The notes under the pieces: model-generated
Databases searched by the model: none
Told to the model about the DNA's origin: nothing
The model's input: the letters and a program-made list of their open reading frames with translations, nothing else
Part shown: positions 22,060 to 30,198 of the stretch, one piece after another
Position numbering within the stretch: position 1 is the stretch's first letter
How the letters are laid out: each line of letters starts with the position of its first letter
NCBI GenBank assembly: GCA_017628755.1
Contig: JAGBYM010000121.1
Span: 1-38,755 of the forward strand
DNA from: Clostridia bacterium
GTDB lineage: Bacteria; Bacillota; Clostridia; Oscillospirales; CAG-272
Direction: 5' to 3'
Length of the DNA: 38,755 bases
Position numbers and translations under genes: made by a program

Positions 22060-22734
22060 TCAAAAAGCTTTAAAATACATTGAAAACGCCAGGAAGCAAA
22101 GCGCGGGATAGTAGGTTCCCATACAAGCGTTAGCCGCCCATTTCCCAACACCGACAAACCAATTCAGAACAAGCATCAGATCCGAAAAGAAAAACAACAA
22201 GCTCCCCGCCGAAATAAGCGCGTTTACTGCGTTCACCTGACTGATCAGATTTGCCGTCGCCTTTCCGAGCATTACCGAAATGATAAAGGAGTACGAAAGA
22301 CATATCCATTTGTTTGTTTTGGATCCGAAATCAACGCAGGGAGCAAAAAGAAGGAAGGCGGCGGTTGCCAAAAAGATAACGCCGACTATGATGACATCAC
22401 GCGAGTTAAATCCTTGCAAAAAGGAATACGCAATAGTAAGTCCTACGTGTCCCAAAGCAAAAAATCCTGCTCCAATTGCGAAGCTCTTATTGATGAAAAC
22501 ATCTCCGAGCATAGCAAACACAAGTCCCACCGACATCAGAATAAAGAATTCCGTATCCTCTTGAGTTATTGCAACCGCGAACAAAAGATTAATGACGCCA
22601 AGCAAGGCAAACGCCGCGCTGCATATACATTTCAACGAAAAGGCAAATTTATTCTTTTGATAAAAATAATTCAAGACAAATATGGCGGCAATAATCAGTA
22701 TATTCAAAAATAATGCCGATGTATTCCCACTCAT
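22060..22734 (-). CDS. YhhN-family integral membrane protein (lysoplasmalogenase-like)
   Basis: The protein has 224 residues with about eight membrane helices. YhhN/TMEM86 motifs are visible: LVFAMLGDVFI, GFFALGHVGL, and GSLLFFFSDLMLVLN with the conserved Asp residues. Members hydrolyse the vinyl ether bond of lysoplasmalogens, and plasmalogens are common in anaerobic clostridia, so the function is plausible. It is the first gene of the four-gene operon, 39 bp upstream of the PanE-like gene. Its promoter overlaps the divergent promoter of the PHP genes. Confidence 0.83.
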   Translation of the reverse strand: MSGNTSALFLNILIIAAIFVLNYFYQKNKFAFSLKCICSAAFALLGVINLLFAVAITQEDTEFFILMSVGLVFAMLGDVFINKSFAIGAGFFALGHVGLTIAYSFLQGFNSRDVIIVGVIFLATAAFLLFAPCVDFGSKTNKWICLSYSFIISVMLGKATANLISQVNAVNALISAGSLLFFFSDLMLVLNWFVGVGKWAANACMGTYYPALCFLAFSMYFKAF

Positions 22735-22750
22735 TTTTTGCCTCTTTCTA

Positions 22751-22779
22751 TTGACTTATTGAATCTTTTATTATATAAT
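22751..22779 (+). promoter_or_regulatory. Promoter of the PHP-domain gene pair
   Basis: TTGACT, a 17-bp spacer and TATAAT. The -10 box overlaps the -10 box of the divergent promoter on the other strand (22775-22780). Confidence 0.75.
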
Positions 22780-22803
22780 AGCATTATAACTTCAATTTGT
22801 CAA
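22775..22803 (-). promoter_or_regulatory. Promoter of the YhhN operon
   Basis: On the minus strand TTGACA, a 17-bp spacer and TATTAT. It shares five of its six -10 base pairs with the divergent PHP promoter. Confidence 0.75.
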
Positions 22804-22822
22804 GTATTACCGAGGTAATAGT

Positions 22823-23776
22823 ATGAAACAATTTGCAAATCTTCATCTTCATTCGACACATTCGGACGGGGTTTACACGCCGGCGGAGCTTGTCGAGGTT
22901 GCAAAAAACGAGGGCTACCGCGCGCTTGCGCTGACCGATCACGACACTACGAGCGGCAACGCGGAGGTCCGCGAGGAATGCCGCCGCGCGGGTCTCGATT
23001 ATATTTTTGGATGCGAATTTTCGTCCCCGTGGCGCGAAAAACGTATCAATTTCCACATTATCGGCTTTGATTTTGATCCCGAACACCCCGAAATGAAGGA
23101 TTATCTCGCGCAGCGCAGTTTTTGCGAGGCTGAACAGACCCGCATCCTTTTCGAGCGCGGTCTTTCCGAAGGTCTTCTTCACGACATCACCTGGAACGAG
23201 GTACTTGAATACAACCGCGGGGTCACCTGGCTTTGCAACAACCACGTTTTCAGCACGATGAAGGCTAAAGGCCTTGCCACCGACCTCGATTATATGAATT
23301 TCTTCCGAAGCGTTTACGGCAAACGCCGCGGAGAGGTCAAGCCTCCCTACGAATTTCTGCCGATCGATAAAATGCTCCGCCTCATCCGCGACGCGGGCGG
23401 TTTTGCGGTCGTCGCGCATCCCCATAATCAGCTCCACGCCATCCCCGAGCTTGTCTCGATGGGTCTTTCGGGTCTTGAGGTCTGGCACAGTCTGCTGACC
23501 GACAGCGAAAGACTCGAAGCACTTGCGATTGCGAAGGAGCATAACCTCTTCATCTCGGGCGGAAGCGACCACGAGGGTCTCTGCGGCGGCTACTATTCGA
23601 CCTCCGAGCACCCTGAGCAGACCGCATTCTACGCCCCCGAGCTCTCCCTCGGCACACAGGAATTCTTCTTCCGCGAGATCAAAACACGTACTCTTGCCCC
23701 CGGGCGCGGGGAGCTTATTGATAAACTGATCAAAACCGAATTGGAGGAACAAAACGATGAAACCCATTCTTTATAA
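22823..23776 (+). CDS. PHP-domain metal-dependent phosphoesterase
   Basis: A protein of 317 residues with the PHP (polymerase and histidinol phosphatase) motif set: HLHSTHSDG near the N-terminus, ALTDHDTT, GCEF, VVAHPHNQ and SGGSDHEG near 250, giving a three-metal active site. Relatives include nucleoside 3',5'-bisphosphate and oligoribonucleotide phosphatases (YciV/TrpH type), which this resembles in length and order. Cytoplasmic. It overlaps the next PHP gene by 20 bp, so the two form one translational unit. Confidence 0.88.
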   Translation: MKQFANLHLHSTHSDGVYTPAELVEVAKNEGYRALALTDHDTTSGNAEVREECRRAGLDYIFGCEFSSPWREKRINFHIIGFDFDPEHPEMKDYLAQRSFCEAEQTRILFERGLSEGLLHDITWNEVLEYNRGVTWLCNNHVFSTMKAKGLATDLDYMNFFRSVYGKRRGEVKPPYEFLPIDKMLRLIRDAGGFAVVAHPHNQLHAIPELVSMGLSGLEVWHSLLTDSERLEALAIAKEHNLFISGGSDHEGLCGGYYSTSEHPEQTAFYAPELSLGTQEFFFREIKTRTLAPGRGELIDKLIKTELEEQNDETHSL

Positions 23777-25115
23777 TTACGATATCTACCCCAAGGTATT
23801 CCTTGGCGACCGCGAGCAGAAGATCACGATCCAGCCCCTCGGCACTCACGCCGAATTTGTTCAGGATCACATCTACACGCTCCGTATATTCAAAGTAAAT
23901 CAGTCCAATCCCTCAGTTTATCCCGAGAGAAGCGGCAGAAGCGAGCTCACATGCGAGCCCGACTGCGACGGATGCCTCCGCTTTTCCGCATTCTTTGAGG
24001 GCGAGGGCGAGCATTTCATCAATATCTATGACGATCCCGCGGCAAAGCCGAAATTCACCCTCTCGGTTTACAGCCTTGACGAGGATATGGCGGGCAGACT
24101 TCCCTTCCGCGGCGACCTGCACATGCACACCTGCCGTTCCGACGGCAAGGAAGGTCCCGCCACCGTTGCCGCAAACTACCGCGCGAAGGGCTACGACTTC
24201 ACCGTCATCTCCGACCACCACCGCTACTATCCCTCGCTTGAAGCCATCGAGGCTTTCGGCGACGTCACCGACCTTGCCATCATTCAGGGTGAGGAAGTCC
24301 ATCTGCCCCTCAACAACGTTCATTACGTCAATTTTGGCGGCACTTACAGCATAAACGCCCTCGTCACTCCCTCGAAAAACGAGGAAAAGGCGGGTTCGTC
24401 GCTCAAATATCGCTCATCGGACGGCAATGCGCCCGAAACCATGACGGTTGACGAGTTCAAGGAGATGATCCGCGAGCGCGCAAAGAGCGTTCCGCGTGAG
24501 CACGAGGCAGAGCGCCTCAGCTTCGCCGTTCTCGAGTGGACGCACGAGCAGGTGCAAGCCGCGGGCGGACTCGGCATCTTCCCGCATCCCTACTGGCTCT
24601 GCCAGATGATGCAGCTGGCAGAGGATTACACCGAATTCGTCTACAAAAACAAACCCTTCGACGCATTTGAGGTGCTCGGCGGCGAGAATTTCTTCTCGCA
24701 CAACGGCTTCCAGACGGCATTTTACTATATGATGCGCGAGCAGGGTTACGATCATCCCATCGTCGGCAGCACCGACAGCCACGGCTCGACCGAGCACAAC
24801 CGCAACGGCGACATCTGCTCGACCATCGTTTTCGCCAAGGCGAACGAGAGAGTTGCCCTGATCGACGCGATCAAGGAAAAATACTCGGTCGCAGTCGATA
24901 CGATCAGCAAGGAATACCGCCTCGTCGGCGATTTCCGACTGATCAAATACGGCTCCTTCCTTATGGAGAACTACTTCCCGCTCCACGATATGATGTGCCA
25001 GACCGAGGGCTACTACATGAACCGCTACATCGCCGGCGACCCCCGCGCCGTCACGATCCTTAAAGCAATGAAGGGTCAGCAAGCGGAGATGATGGAGAAG
25101 TATTTTAAAGTTTAA
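23757..25115 (+). CDS. PHP-domain protein with N-terminal beta domain
   Basis: A protein of 452 residues. Residues 1-115 form a beta-rich domain without motifs I recognise (GDREQKITIQPLG, then EHFINIYDDP). The PHP domain begins with RGDLHMHTCRSDG at about 118 and continues with VISDHHRY, GEEVH, GIFPHPYW and VGSTDSHGS. It is probably a phosphatase or phosphodiesterase acting on a related substrate to the upstream PHP protein. GGAGG lies upstream of the ATG inside the preceding gene. No signal peptide despite the accessory domain. Confidence 0.83.
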   Translation: MKPILYNYDIYPKVFLGDREQKITIQPLGTHAEFVQDHIYTLRIFKVNQSNPSVYPERSGRSELTCEPDCDGCLRFSAFFEGEGEHFINIYDDPAAKPKFTLSVYSLDEDMAGRLPFRGDLHMHTCRSDGKEGPATVAANYRAKGYDFTVISDHHRYYPSLEAIEAFGDVTDLAIIQGEEVHLPLNNVHYVNFGGTYSINALVTPSKNEEKAGSSLKYRSSDGNAPETMTVDEFKEMIRERAKSVPREHEAERLSFAVLEWTHEQVQAAGGLGIFPHPYWLCQMMQLAEDYTEFVYKNKPFDAFEVLGGENFFSHNGFQTAFYYMMREQGYDHPIVGSTDSHGSTEHNRNGDICSTIVFAKANERVALIDAIKEKYSVAVDTISKEYRLVGDFRLIKYGSFLMENYFPLHDMMCQTEGYYMNRYIAGDPRAVTILKAMKGQQAEMMEKYFKV

Positions 25116-25117
25116 TA

Positions 25118-25154
25118 CAACAAACCCCGACAGACCGGAATCTGTCGGGGTTTG
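25118..25154. terminator. Bidirectional terminator between PHP and flavodiiron genes
   Basis: A 15-bp stem ACAAACCCCGACAGA / TCTGTCGGGGTTTGT with a 6-nt loop between two convergent stop codons. Confidence 0.85.
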
Positions 25155-25159
25155 TTTAA

Positions 25160-26485
25160 TTATTCATTCTTAAAGTTAGACTTATCAACGCCGCAGAGGG
25201 GGCAAGACCAGTCTTCGGGGAGATCTTCGAATTTTGTTCCGGCGGGAATGCCGTTATCAGGATCGCCTACGGCTTCGTCGTACTCGTAGCCGCAGATCTC
25301 ACATACGTATTTCACGCTCTTCTCTTCCTTTTCATCGTTTTCGGAAACACCGGCGAGCTCGAGAGCGAGCTTCTTTATCTCTTCTCTGTTCGCGTCGGTT
25401 ACAGCCGAGCGGATGGTGACGGTCGTGTCGGTGAAGGTGATATCCTTACAGTCTTCAAGCATCGATTTCATCTTCTTTGCCGCCAGAGGCGCCCAGCTTC
25501 CGTTTTCTATTATACCCACGGTGCGCTTCTGGTATCCGTGCTCGGTGAGTGCGTGAATGAAATTATGCATAAAGGGGAAAATATCGCCCTGATAGGTAGT
25601 TGTTGCAAGAACGAGCTTGCCGTAGCGGAAGGCATCCTCAAGTGCCTCGGCATTGTCGTCGCGGGCGAGGTCGCTGACGGCAACCTTGGGACATCCGAGC
25701 GCACGAAGCTCGTCGGCGAGAAGCAGAGCAGCTTTTTTGGTATTGCCGTAAACGCTGGTGTACGCGATCGCAACGCCCTCGCTCTCAACGCCGTAGCTCG
25801 ACCAGGTGTTGTAAAGGTCGATATAATAACCGAGATTTTCGGTCAGCACAGGACCGTGGAGCGGACAGATCTTGCTGATTTCAAGTCCCGAAGCCTTCGC
25901 AAGAAGCTTCTGCACCTGCGCGCCGTACTTGCCGACGATGCCGAAATAGTATCTTCTCGCCTCGCAAGCCCAGTCCTCATCTGCGTCAAGCGCGCCGAAT
26001 TTTCCGAATCCGTCGGCGGAAAAGAGCACCTTTTCGCTCGATTCATAGGTCATCATAACCTCAGGCCAATGGATCATGGGCGCGCCGATGAAGTTGAGAG
26101 TATGTTTGCCGAGCTCGAGCTTGTCGCCATCCTTGATAACGATTCTGCGGTCAGCATAGTCGCTTCCGAAGAACTGCTTCATCATAACGAAAGCGCGCTC
26201 GGATGCAACGATAGTCGCCTGCGGAAATTCATCCGCGAAAAGATTTATATTCGAGGAGTGATCGGGCTCCATATGCTGAACGATCAGGTAGTCGGGGGTT
26301 CTGCCGTCGAGCGCGGACTTGAGATTCGACATCCACTCGTCGCCGAAACGCGCGTCAACGGTATCAAAAACCGCAATCTTTTCATCTATAACAACGTATG
26401 AATTATACGCCATTCCGTTCGGAACAACGTACTGACCCTCAAAAAGATCTATTTCTCTGTCATTTACGCCAATGTATTTTATCAT
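25160..26485 (-). CDS. Flavodiiron protein fused to a C-terminal rubredoxin
   Basis: A 441-residue cytoplasmic enzyme that reduces O2 to water and/or NO to N2O. Residues 1-~240 are a metallo-beta-lactamase-like diiron domain with HMEPDH (His71, Glu73, Asp75, His76), MIHWPE, SADGFG and CPLHGP. About 245-385 is a flavodoxin domain ([13 protein letters not shown] for the FMN phosphate, [11 protein letters not shown]). A rubredoxin follows at about 392-441 with CEICG and CPLCG. The fused rubredoxin lets it take electrons from an NADH:rubredoxin reductase. It complements the superoxide reductase at 1796 as oxygen defence, but its promoter is a plain TTGACA/TAAAAT without the GTGA-N5-TCAC motif. 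CGGAG lies upstream of the ATG. Confidence 0.95.
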   Translation of the reverse strand: MIKYIGVNDREIDLFEGQYVVPNGMAYNSYVVIDEKIAVFDTVDARFGDEWMSNLKSALDGRTPDYLIVQHMEPDHSSNINLFADEFPQATIVASERAFVMMKQFFGSDYADRRIVIKDGDKLELGKHTLNFIGAPMIHWPEVMMTYESSEKVLFSADGFGKFGALDADEDWACEARRYYFGIVGKYGAQVQKLLAKASGLEISKICPLHGPVLTENLGYYIDLYNTWSSYGVESEGVAIAYTSVYGNTKKAALLLADELRALGCPKVAVSDLARDDNAEALEDAFRYGKLVLATTTYQGDIFPFMHNFIHALTEHGYQKRTVGIIENGSWAPLAAKKMKSMLEDCKDITFTDTTVTIRSAVTDANREEIKKLALELAGVSENDEKEEKSVKYVCEICGYEYDEAVGDPDNGIPAGTKFEDLPEDWSCPLCGVDKSNFKNE

Positions 26486-26508
26486 TTATTTACTCCGTTT
26501 TTTCTTAT

Positions 26509-26537
26509 ATTTTAACATAAAAAAACGCCCCTGTCAA
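26509..26537 (-). promoter_or_regulatory. Promoter of the flavodiiron gene
   Basis: On the minus strand TTGACA, a 17-bp spacer and TAAAAT. The -35 hexamer forms the loop of a CCCC/GGGG hairpin that, with the following T7, could also act as a back-up terminator for the upstream RNA. Confidence 0.75.
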
Positions 26538-26555
26538 GGGGAAAAGTATTACCAA

Positions 26556-26616
26556 AACAAAAAACAAATGACCCTTGACCGAGGTTTCTTTACACCGTCA
26601 GTCAAGGGTCATTTGT
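26556..26616 (-). terminator. Intrinsic terminator of the candidate ncRNA
   Basis: A 16-bp perfect stem (arms 26564-26579 and 26601-26616, containing AAATGACCCTTGAC) with a 21-nt loop is followed on the minus strand by TTTTTTGTTTTGG. It is a long and very stable terminator. Confidence 0.85.
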
Positions 26617-26996
26617 GATCGATCTTGGTATCTAACATCATTTGATTATCCTCTCTTTCTTTATCTACCTTTTCCTTTCATCACACCGACTTAAAAAGCA
26701 TCAATTCATTTTTTCTCTATGGAGAATACCCATATGCTTTTCTGGCGCATCTTTGACTTGGATAAAGGCGAAGGTTTTCCTCTGACTCATATTTTCAAAG
26801 GATTTTGACTTGAACCTTATCTATATCAATTGCCCTCCGCACCGTGTCCTTTTACACGCGTACTCAGGTCTTTTAAGCCTCCTGGCTTGCGTCCTTTTCG
26901 ATCTGTGATCCGTCGTCACAGCCTCGAGTTATTCAAGTCTTTTCTCTTTGTGAGTCTGTACTTAGTTGTACATCGGCCCGTACCTTCCTTTCTTGT
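26556..26996 (-). ncRNA. Candidate ~440-nt structured non-coding RNA of unknown class
   Basis: This is most of an 838-bp region (26486-27323) without protein genes. It has its own promoter and terminator on the minus strand, and no reading frame longer than a few codons with a ribosome site. Many local inverted repeats are visible on the transcribed strand: CTGTGA/TCACAG, AAGCC/GGCTT, CGTGT/ACACG, TATGG/CCATA, GATAAGGTT with AACCTT. AAAAGGAC occurs twice. I looked for the conserved elements of RNase P RNA, tmRNA, SRP RNA, 6S, T-box and common riboswitches and did not find them. The downstream flavodiiron gene has its own promoter after the terminator, so this seems a free-standing RNA. A 10-codon frame (26609-26641, after GAGAGG) ends inside the terminator stem. 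Confidence 0.55.
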
Positions 26997-27002
26997 GTCT
27001 AT

Positions 27003-27031
27003 ATTATAGCATATCTTTTTCGCTTTTGCAA
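27003..27031 (-). promoter_or_regulatory. Promoter of the candidate ncRNA
   Basis: On the minus strand TTGCAA, a 17-bp spacer ending TGC (extended -10), and TATAAT. Confidence 0.75.
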
Positions 27032-27105
27032 TATGCAAATTGCACAAAATATACAATTATTTTTTGTGCAACACGCAGAAATTGGGCACTATGCTGAATT
27101 CAGTA

Positions 27106-27134
27106 TTGACATCTTGATAAAGGTGTGATATAAT
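27106..27134 (+). promoter_or_regulatory. Consensus promoter with no protein gene downstream
   Basis: A perfect TTGACA, a 17-bp spacer and a perfect TATAAT on the plus strand. No plus-strand gene follows before the terminator at 27268-27305. Confidence 0.75.
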
Positions 27135-27140
27135 GGTAAA

Positions 27141-27305
27141 TGGCGTTGTGTAATTAGTGGTCAGTGATTAGTGAACAGTGAACAGAAAGATGCGGAAATT
27201 TGAGGTATAATTCAATTTTTGCCTTTAATCGAAATCAATCTAATAATTTAATATGATAATATAAACTCTCGGATATCTTGATGCATCAAGATATCCGAGT
27301 TTTTC
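27141..27305 (+). ncRNA. Candidate ~165-nt small RNA
   Basis: The span between a consensus promoter and a strong terminator on the plus strand. It contains short direct repeats (variants of TTAGTG and AGTGAACAGTGAACAG) and no reading frame with a ribosome site. It may be a real small RNA, or the leftover of a lost gene whose signals survive. Confidence 0.4.
27268..27305 (+). terminator. Terminator formed by a 32-bp perfect palindrome
   Basis: Arms of 16 bp (CTCGGATATCTTGATG and its complement) without a mismatch, followed by TTTTTCTTTT on the plus strand. It may also stop the convergent FAD oxidoreductase gene, although the minus-strand T-tail is weak. Confidence 0.75.
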
Positions 27306-27323
27306 TTTTAGGAATATTTATTA

Positions 27324-28622
27324 TCAATAATCGACGATTGCGCCGTGTTCGCGGAGTTTTGTGCGGAGAAGGTCTGTGTCGATCTCACCGACGTCGCATC
27401 CCGCATCAAGCGCGATCGAGCAAGCCTGTCCCGCCGCCTGACCCATTGCCATACACGCGGGGATTACTCTGAACGCGCCCGCCGCCTGCGATTCCGCAGA
27501 AATCGGTCTGCCCGCAACAAGGAGATTTGAGCATCCTTCGGGAACAAGCGAACGGTATGGAATCGCGTATTTTCTCGCGGTCTTGCCGTGGAAGCCGCCC
27601 GAGATCTGTCCGTCGCGGCTGTGGACGTCCATTCCGTAGCCGAAAACAACAACGGTATCGTCAAAGAATACGCCCTCGGTGATATCGTTTACCGTCAGGC
27701 GGTATTTGCCGACAATATGGCGCGACTCGCGGATACCGAGAACGGGAGCAACCTGCGTGATCTTGCAATGCTCAAAACCCTCGGTCTCAAGCAGATCTCG
27801 GTAGGAGTCGAGAACCTGTTTTCGTGCCTCGATATGAGCATCCGTCATACTCCGCGCGCTGTTGGCATTGACGCCGTAAACACGATAATGGTTGACCTTG
27901 TAAGTGCCGGGGATCGGCTTGCGGTAGCATTTTGTGGGAAGCTTCGGGCGGCTTCCTCTGCCGAGGAAGGCTTCGTCATCTGCGTCGTCAACCTCAAAGA
28001 AGAGTGTTCCCGGCTGGGGAGGCATACCGTCCTCCGAGCCCCACCAGGTCGGGACGCCCGATGCCGCAGCAACGTCTGCGTTACCCGTGCAGTCGATATA
28101 AAGCTTCGCCTTGATGGCAACAAGTCCCTCGGGCGCGGCAAGGACGATCGAATCGATCGCGCCGTCCTTTACTACGCTGTCAACGTACTTTGTATAAAGG
28201 AAGAGCTCAACGCCCGCCTCGATACACATTCTGTCAAGCACGAGCTGGAGCGCATAGGAGTCAAAGGGAGTGACGCGGCGGTGGTATTTTTTCAAAAATG
28301 ACGTGTAAACGCTCGGCGCGTCGGTTTCGTCGGGCGAGATAGCGCCCTCGATGGCGATGGTGCGGTCAACGATCTCGTCAAAGATTCCGCGGACAACTCT
28401 CTCCTCTCCCTTGCTGTCGTAGCAGGTCATGAAGGGACCGACCAGCGCGGCTGTCGCCATACCGCCGAGCATACCAGTTGCCTCAACGATAACGACCTTT
28501 TTGCCCTCGCGTGCGGCTTCGATAGCCGCAGGCACACCCGCGGGACCTCCGCCGATGACGCAAACGTCATACTCGCCGAGATAAGGAATGCTGCTTGAAT
28601 ATGTAAGATTATTCATCATCAT
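27324..28622 (-). CDS. FAD-dependent oxidoreductase (FAD_oxidored family)
   Basis: A protein of 432 residues. The N-terminal dinucleotide-binding motif CVIGGGPAGVPAAIEAAREG is followed by VIVEATGMLGGMATAA, LYIDCTGNADVAAASG in the middle and NLLVAGRPISAESQAAGAFR near the C-terminus, all typical of the FAD-dependent family fused or neighbouring to carbohydrate genes. The substrate is unknown; neighbours suggest oxidation of a sugar or sugar-derived alcohol. The three consecutive ATG codons overlap the TGA of the upstream glycoside hydrolase gene, so translation is coupled. No signal peptide. Confidence 0.85.
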   Translation of the reverse strand: MMMNNLTYSSSIPYLGEYDVCVIGGGPAGVPAAIEAAREGKKVVIVEATGMLGGMATAALVGPFMTCYDSKGEERVVRGIFDEIVDRTIAIEGAISPDETDAPSVYTSFLKKYHRRVTPFDSYALQLVLDRMCIEAGVELFLYTKYVDSVVKDGAIDSIVLAAPEGLVAIKAKLYIDCTGNADVAAASGVPTWWGSEDGMPPQPGTLFFEVDDADDEAFLGRGSRPKLPTKCYRKPIPGTYKVNHYRVYGVNANSARSMTDAHIEARKQVLDSYRDLLETEGFEHCKITQVAPVLGIRESRHIVGKYRLTVNDITEGVFFDDTVVVFGYGMDVHSRDGQISGGFHGKTARKYAIPYRSLVPEGCSNLLVAGRPISAESQAAGAFRVIPACMAMGQAAGQACSIALDAGCDVGEIDTDLLRTKLREHGAIVDY

Positions 28623-30064
28623 TTATTTTCCACAATTTTATAAAGTGTGAAGGAATCCTTTTCAAGTGCAAAGACGTGTCTGAACACGCCGTCTGCACTA
28701 ACCTTGTGAACAGCCTCAGCAGTCTGCTCGATGCTCTTGCCGTCACAATTTTTTGCTGTTACGCAATTGTTGTGCTTCGGGTCACAAAGGTGACCCTTGA
28801 TGGTATAGCTACCCTCTTCCATACCTGAAATTTCAAGCTCGCCCATAACGGTCTCGCCCGAGGGATTTGCGGCAATAACAGAGATTCCGCACTCGTCCTC
28901 AACAGCAACCGCGGTATATTCGGGGTCGCGGGCAAAATGTTCGCTCACCGAGACGCCGAGGCGTTCGCCGCGAAGGTCGTGCAGCATCTTGACAGCGATT
29001 CCGTTCGGCGTCATCGCATAGCTTCCGTCCTCGCAAAGCAGAAATTGAGTATATGAAATCTGCAGATTCGGATTGTGGAAGGTGCACCACGGGAAGGGGT
29101 ACAGCTCAGGCTCATCCGAGCACCCGAATGCGAGCAGATATGTGATAAGTCCCGCGGCGTTGTAGAGCGAATCGCCGTCAATGCCCGTGGTCTTTGCTCT
29201 GCCGAGCTCATTGAGAAAAACCTTTCTCTTCGGCAGACCGAAATCCGCGAGCATTTCGTTATGGAGCTTCAGGATATGACCGAGCTTTTCGACTCCCGAA
29301 AGGCGCGCGACGTCGTAATGCTTCTTGCTGACAAGATTCTGTGTCGCGCCCGCTTCGTAGTGGTGATAGGAATAAAAATCCATTTCTACACCCGCCGCTT
29401 GGAGCTTTTCGACGATCTCGCGCATCATATTCCAAACCGTCAGCGGATGCGCCGCGGCAAATCCGCCGAGCTCAAGAGGCAGATCGTAGCCATGCTTTTC
29501 ATTGAGACGCTTGACCGCGCGGTAGGCACAGAGGTAAATTTTCACGTATTCATCCGCAGTGAGATCGCCGAAGGAACGGATATCGACCTCGTTACAGCAC
29601 TCGATATATCGGATATTCGGCGCAAGCTCCTTACAATATTCGACAGCCTTCTCGAATATACTTTCATATTCATCATATGTTATCACGCCGTCCGAAACCT
29701 CGCGCTCAAAGCGTCGCACGTTGAGCAGAAGCTCGTCCGCTTCTTTTGCGTGAGAGGTAAGGTAGGCTTTGAATCGAGTTCCCGACGGCGCGGGGACGAT
29801 ATTCTTCCAATCGTAAGGATAATGAAGCTCCTCGACGGGGTAGCGGGCAACACCGATATCGTAATCGGGATAAACCTCTCCCGTGCGATAGTCGAAATAT
29901 TCATCAAGAGTGATCCAGACGCGCATAATCGCGGCGCGTCCGATCTGCTCCGACATATATGCGGGAAAATCCTCGGGCGGCGAATAACGCAGAGTACTGT
30001 TCTGCCAGCGCGTGGGGTCGATATATCTGCCGAGCTTTTCGGAGCGATTGACTTTTATTTTCAT
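28619..30064 (-). CDS. Glycoside hydrolase, clan GH-A (GH39-like)
   Basis: A protein of 481 residues: TIM barrel about 40-390, then a beta-sandwich tail (GISVIAANPSGETVMGELEI). The expected acid/base is in YIECCNEVD (Asn158-Glu159) and the probable nucleophile in VFLNELGRA (Glu286), the clan GH-A pair on strands 4 and 7. YSYHHYEAG between them fits GH39-like beta-xylosidases and alpha-L-iduronidase relatives, but substrate assignment is not possible. No signal peptide, so it acts on imported oligosaccharides. It forms a two-gene unit with the FAD oxidoreductase. Upstream lies the MITE-like element. Confidence 0.75.
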   Translation of the reverse strand: MKIKVNRSEKLGRYIDPTRWQNSTLRYSPPEDFPAYMSEQIGRAAIMRVWITLDEYFDYRTGEVYPDYDIGVARYPVEELHYPYDWKNIVPAPSGTRFKAYLTSHAKEADELLLNVRRFEREVSDGVITYDEYESIFEKAVEYCKELAPNIRYIECCNEVDIRSFGDLTADEYVKIYLCAYRAVKRLNEKHGYDLPLELGGFAAAHPLTVWNMMREIVEKLQAAGVEMDFYSYHHYEAGATQNLVSKKHYDVARLSGVEKLGHILKLHNEMLADFGLPKRKVFLNELGRAKTTGIDGDSLYNAAGLITYLLAFGCSDEPELYPFPWCTFHNPNLQISYTQFLLCEDGSYAMTPNGIAVKMLHDLRGERLGVSVSEHFARDPEYTAVAVEDECGISVIAANPSGETVMGELEISGMEEGSYTIKGHLCDPKHNNCVTAKNCDGKSIEQTAEAVHKVSADGVFRHVFALEKDSFTLYKIVENK

Positions 30065-30198
30065 AACAATATCCCTTTCTTGCTTAATTACTGTTGATTT
30101 AACACTTTTTAAATATTTAAAAATGCCTTACAATCAATAACATCAGCTAAACAAAAATATGATATATTATTTCTTATCTGTTGTTTGGTACAAACGGT

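Noticed and set aside
22784-23767. Antisense frame across the first PHP gene
   Set aside because: The sense product has all PHP motifs and a promoter; the antisense protein is low-complexity and without motifs.
26556-26996. Candidate RNA as RNase P RNA, tmRNA, 6S, SRP RNA, T-box or a common riboswitch
   Set aside because: I looked for their conserved cores (for example GAGGAAAGTCC, the tmRNA ends, the T-box bulge) and found none; a covariance-model scan is still the decisive test.
29075-30097. Antisense frame across the glycoside hydrolase gene
   Set aside because: Shadow of the sense gene, which carries the catalytic Glu motifs and is coupled to the next gene.
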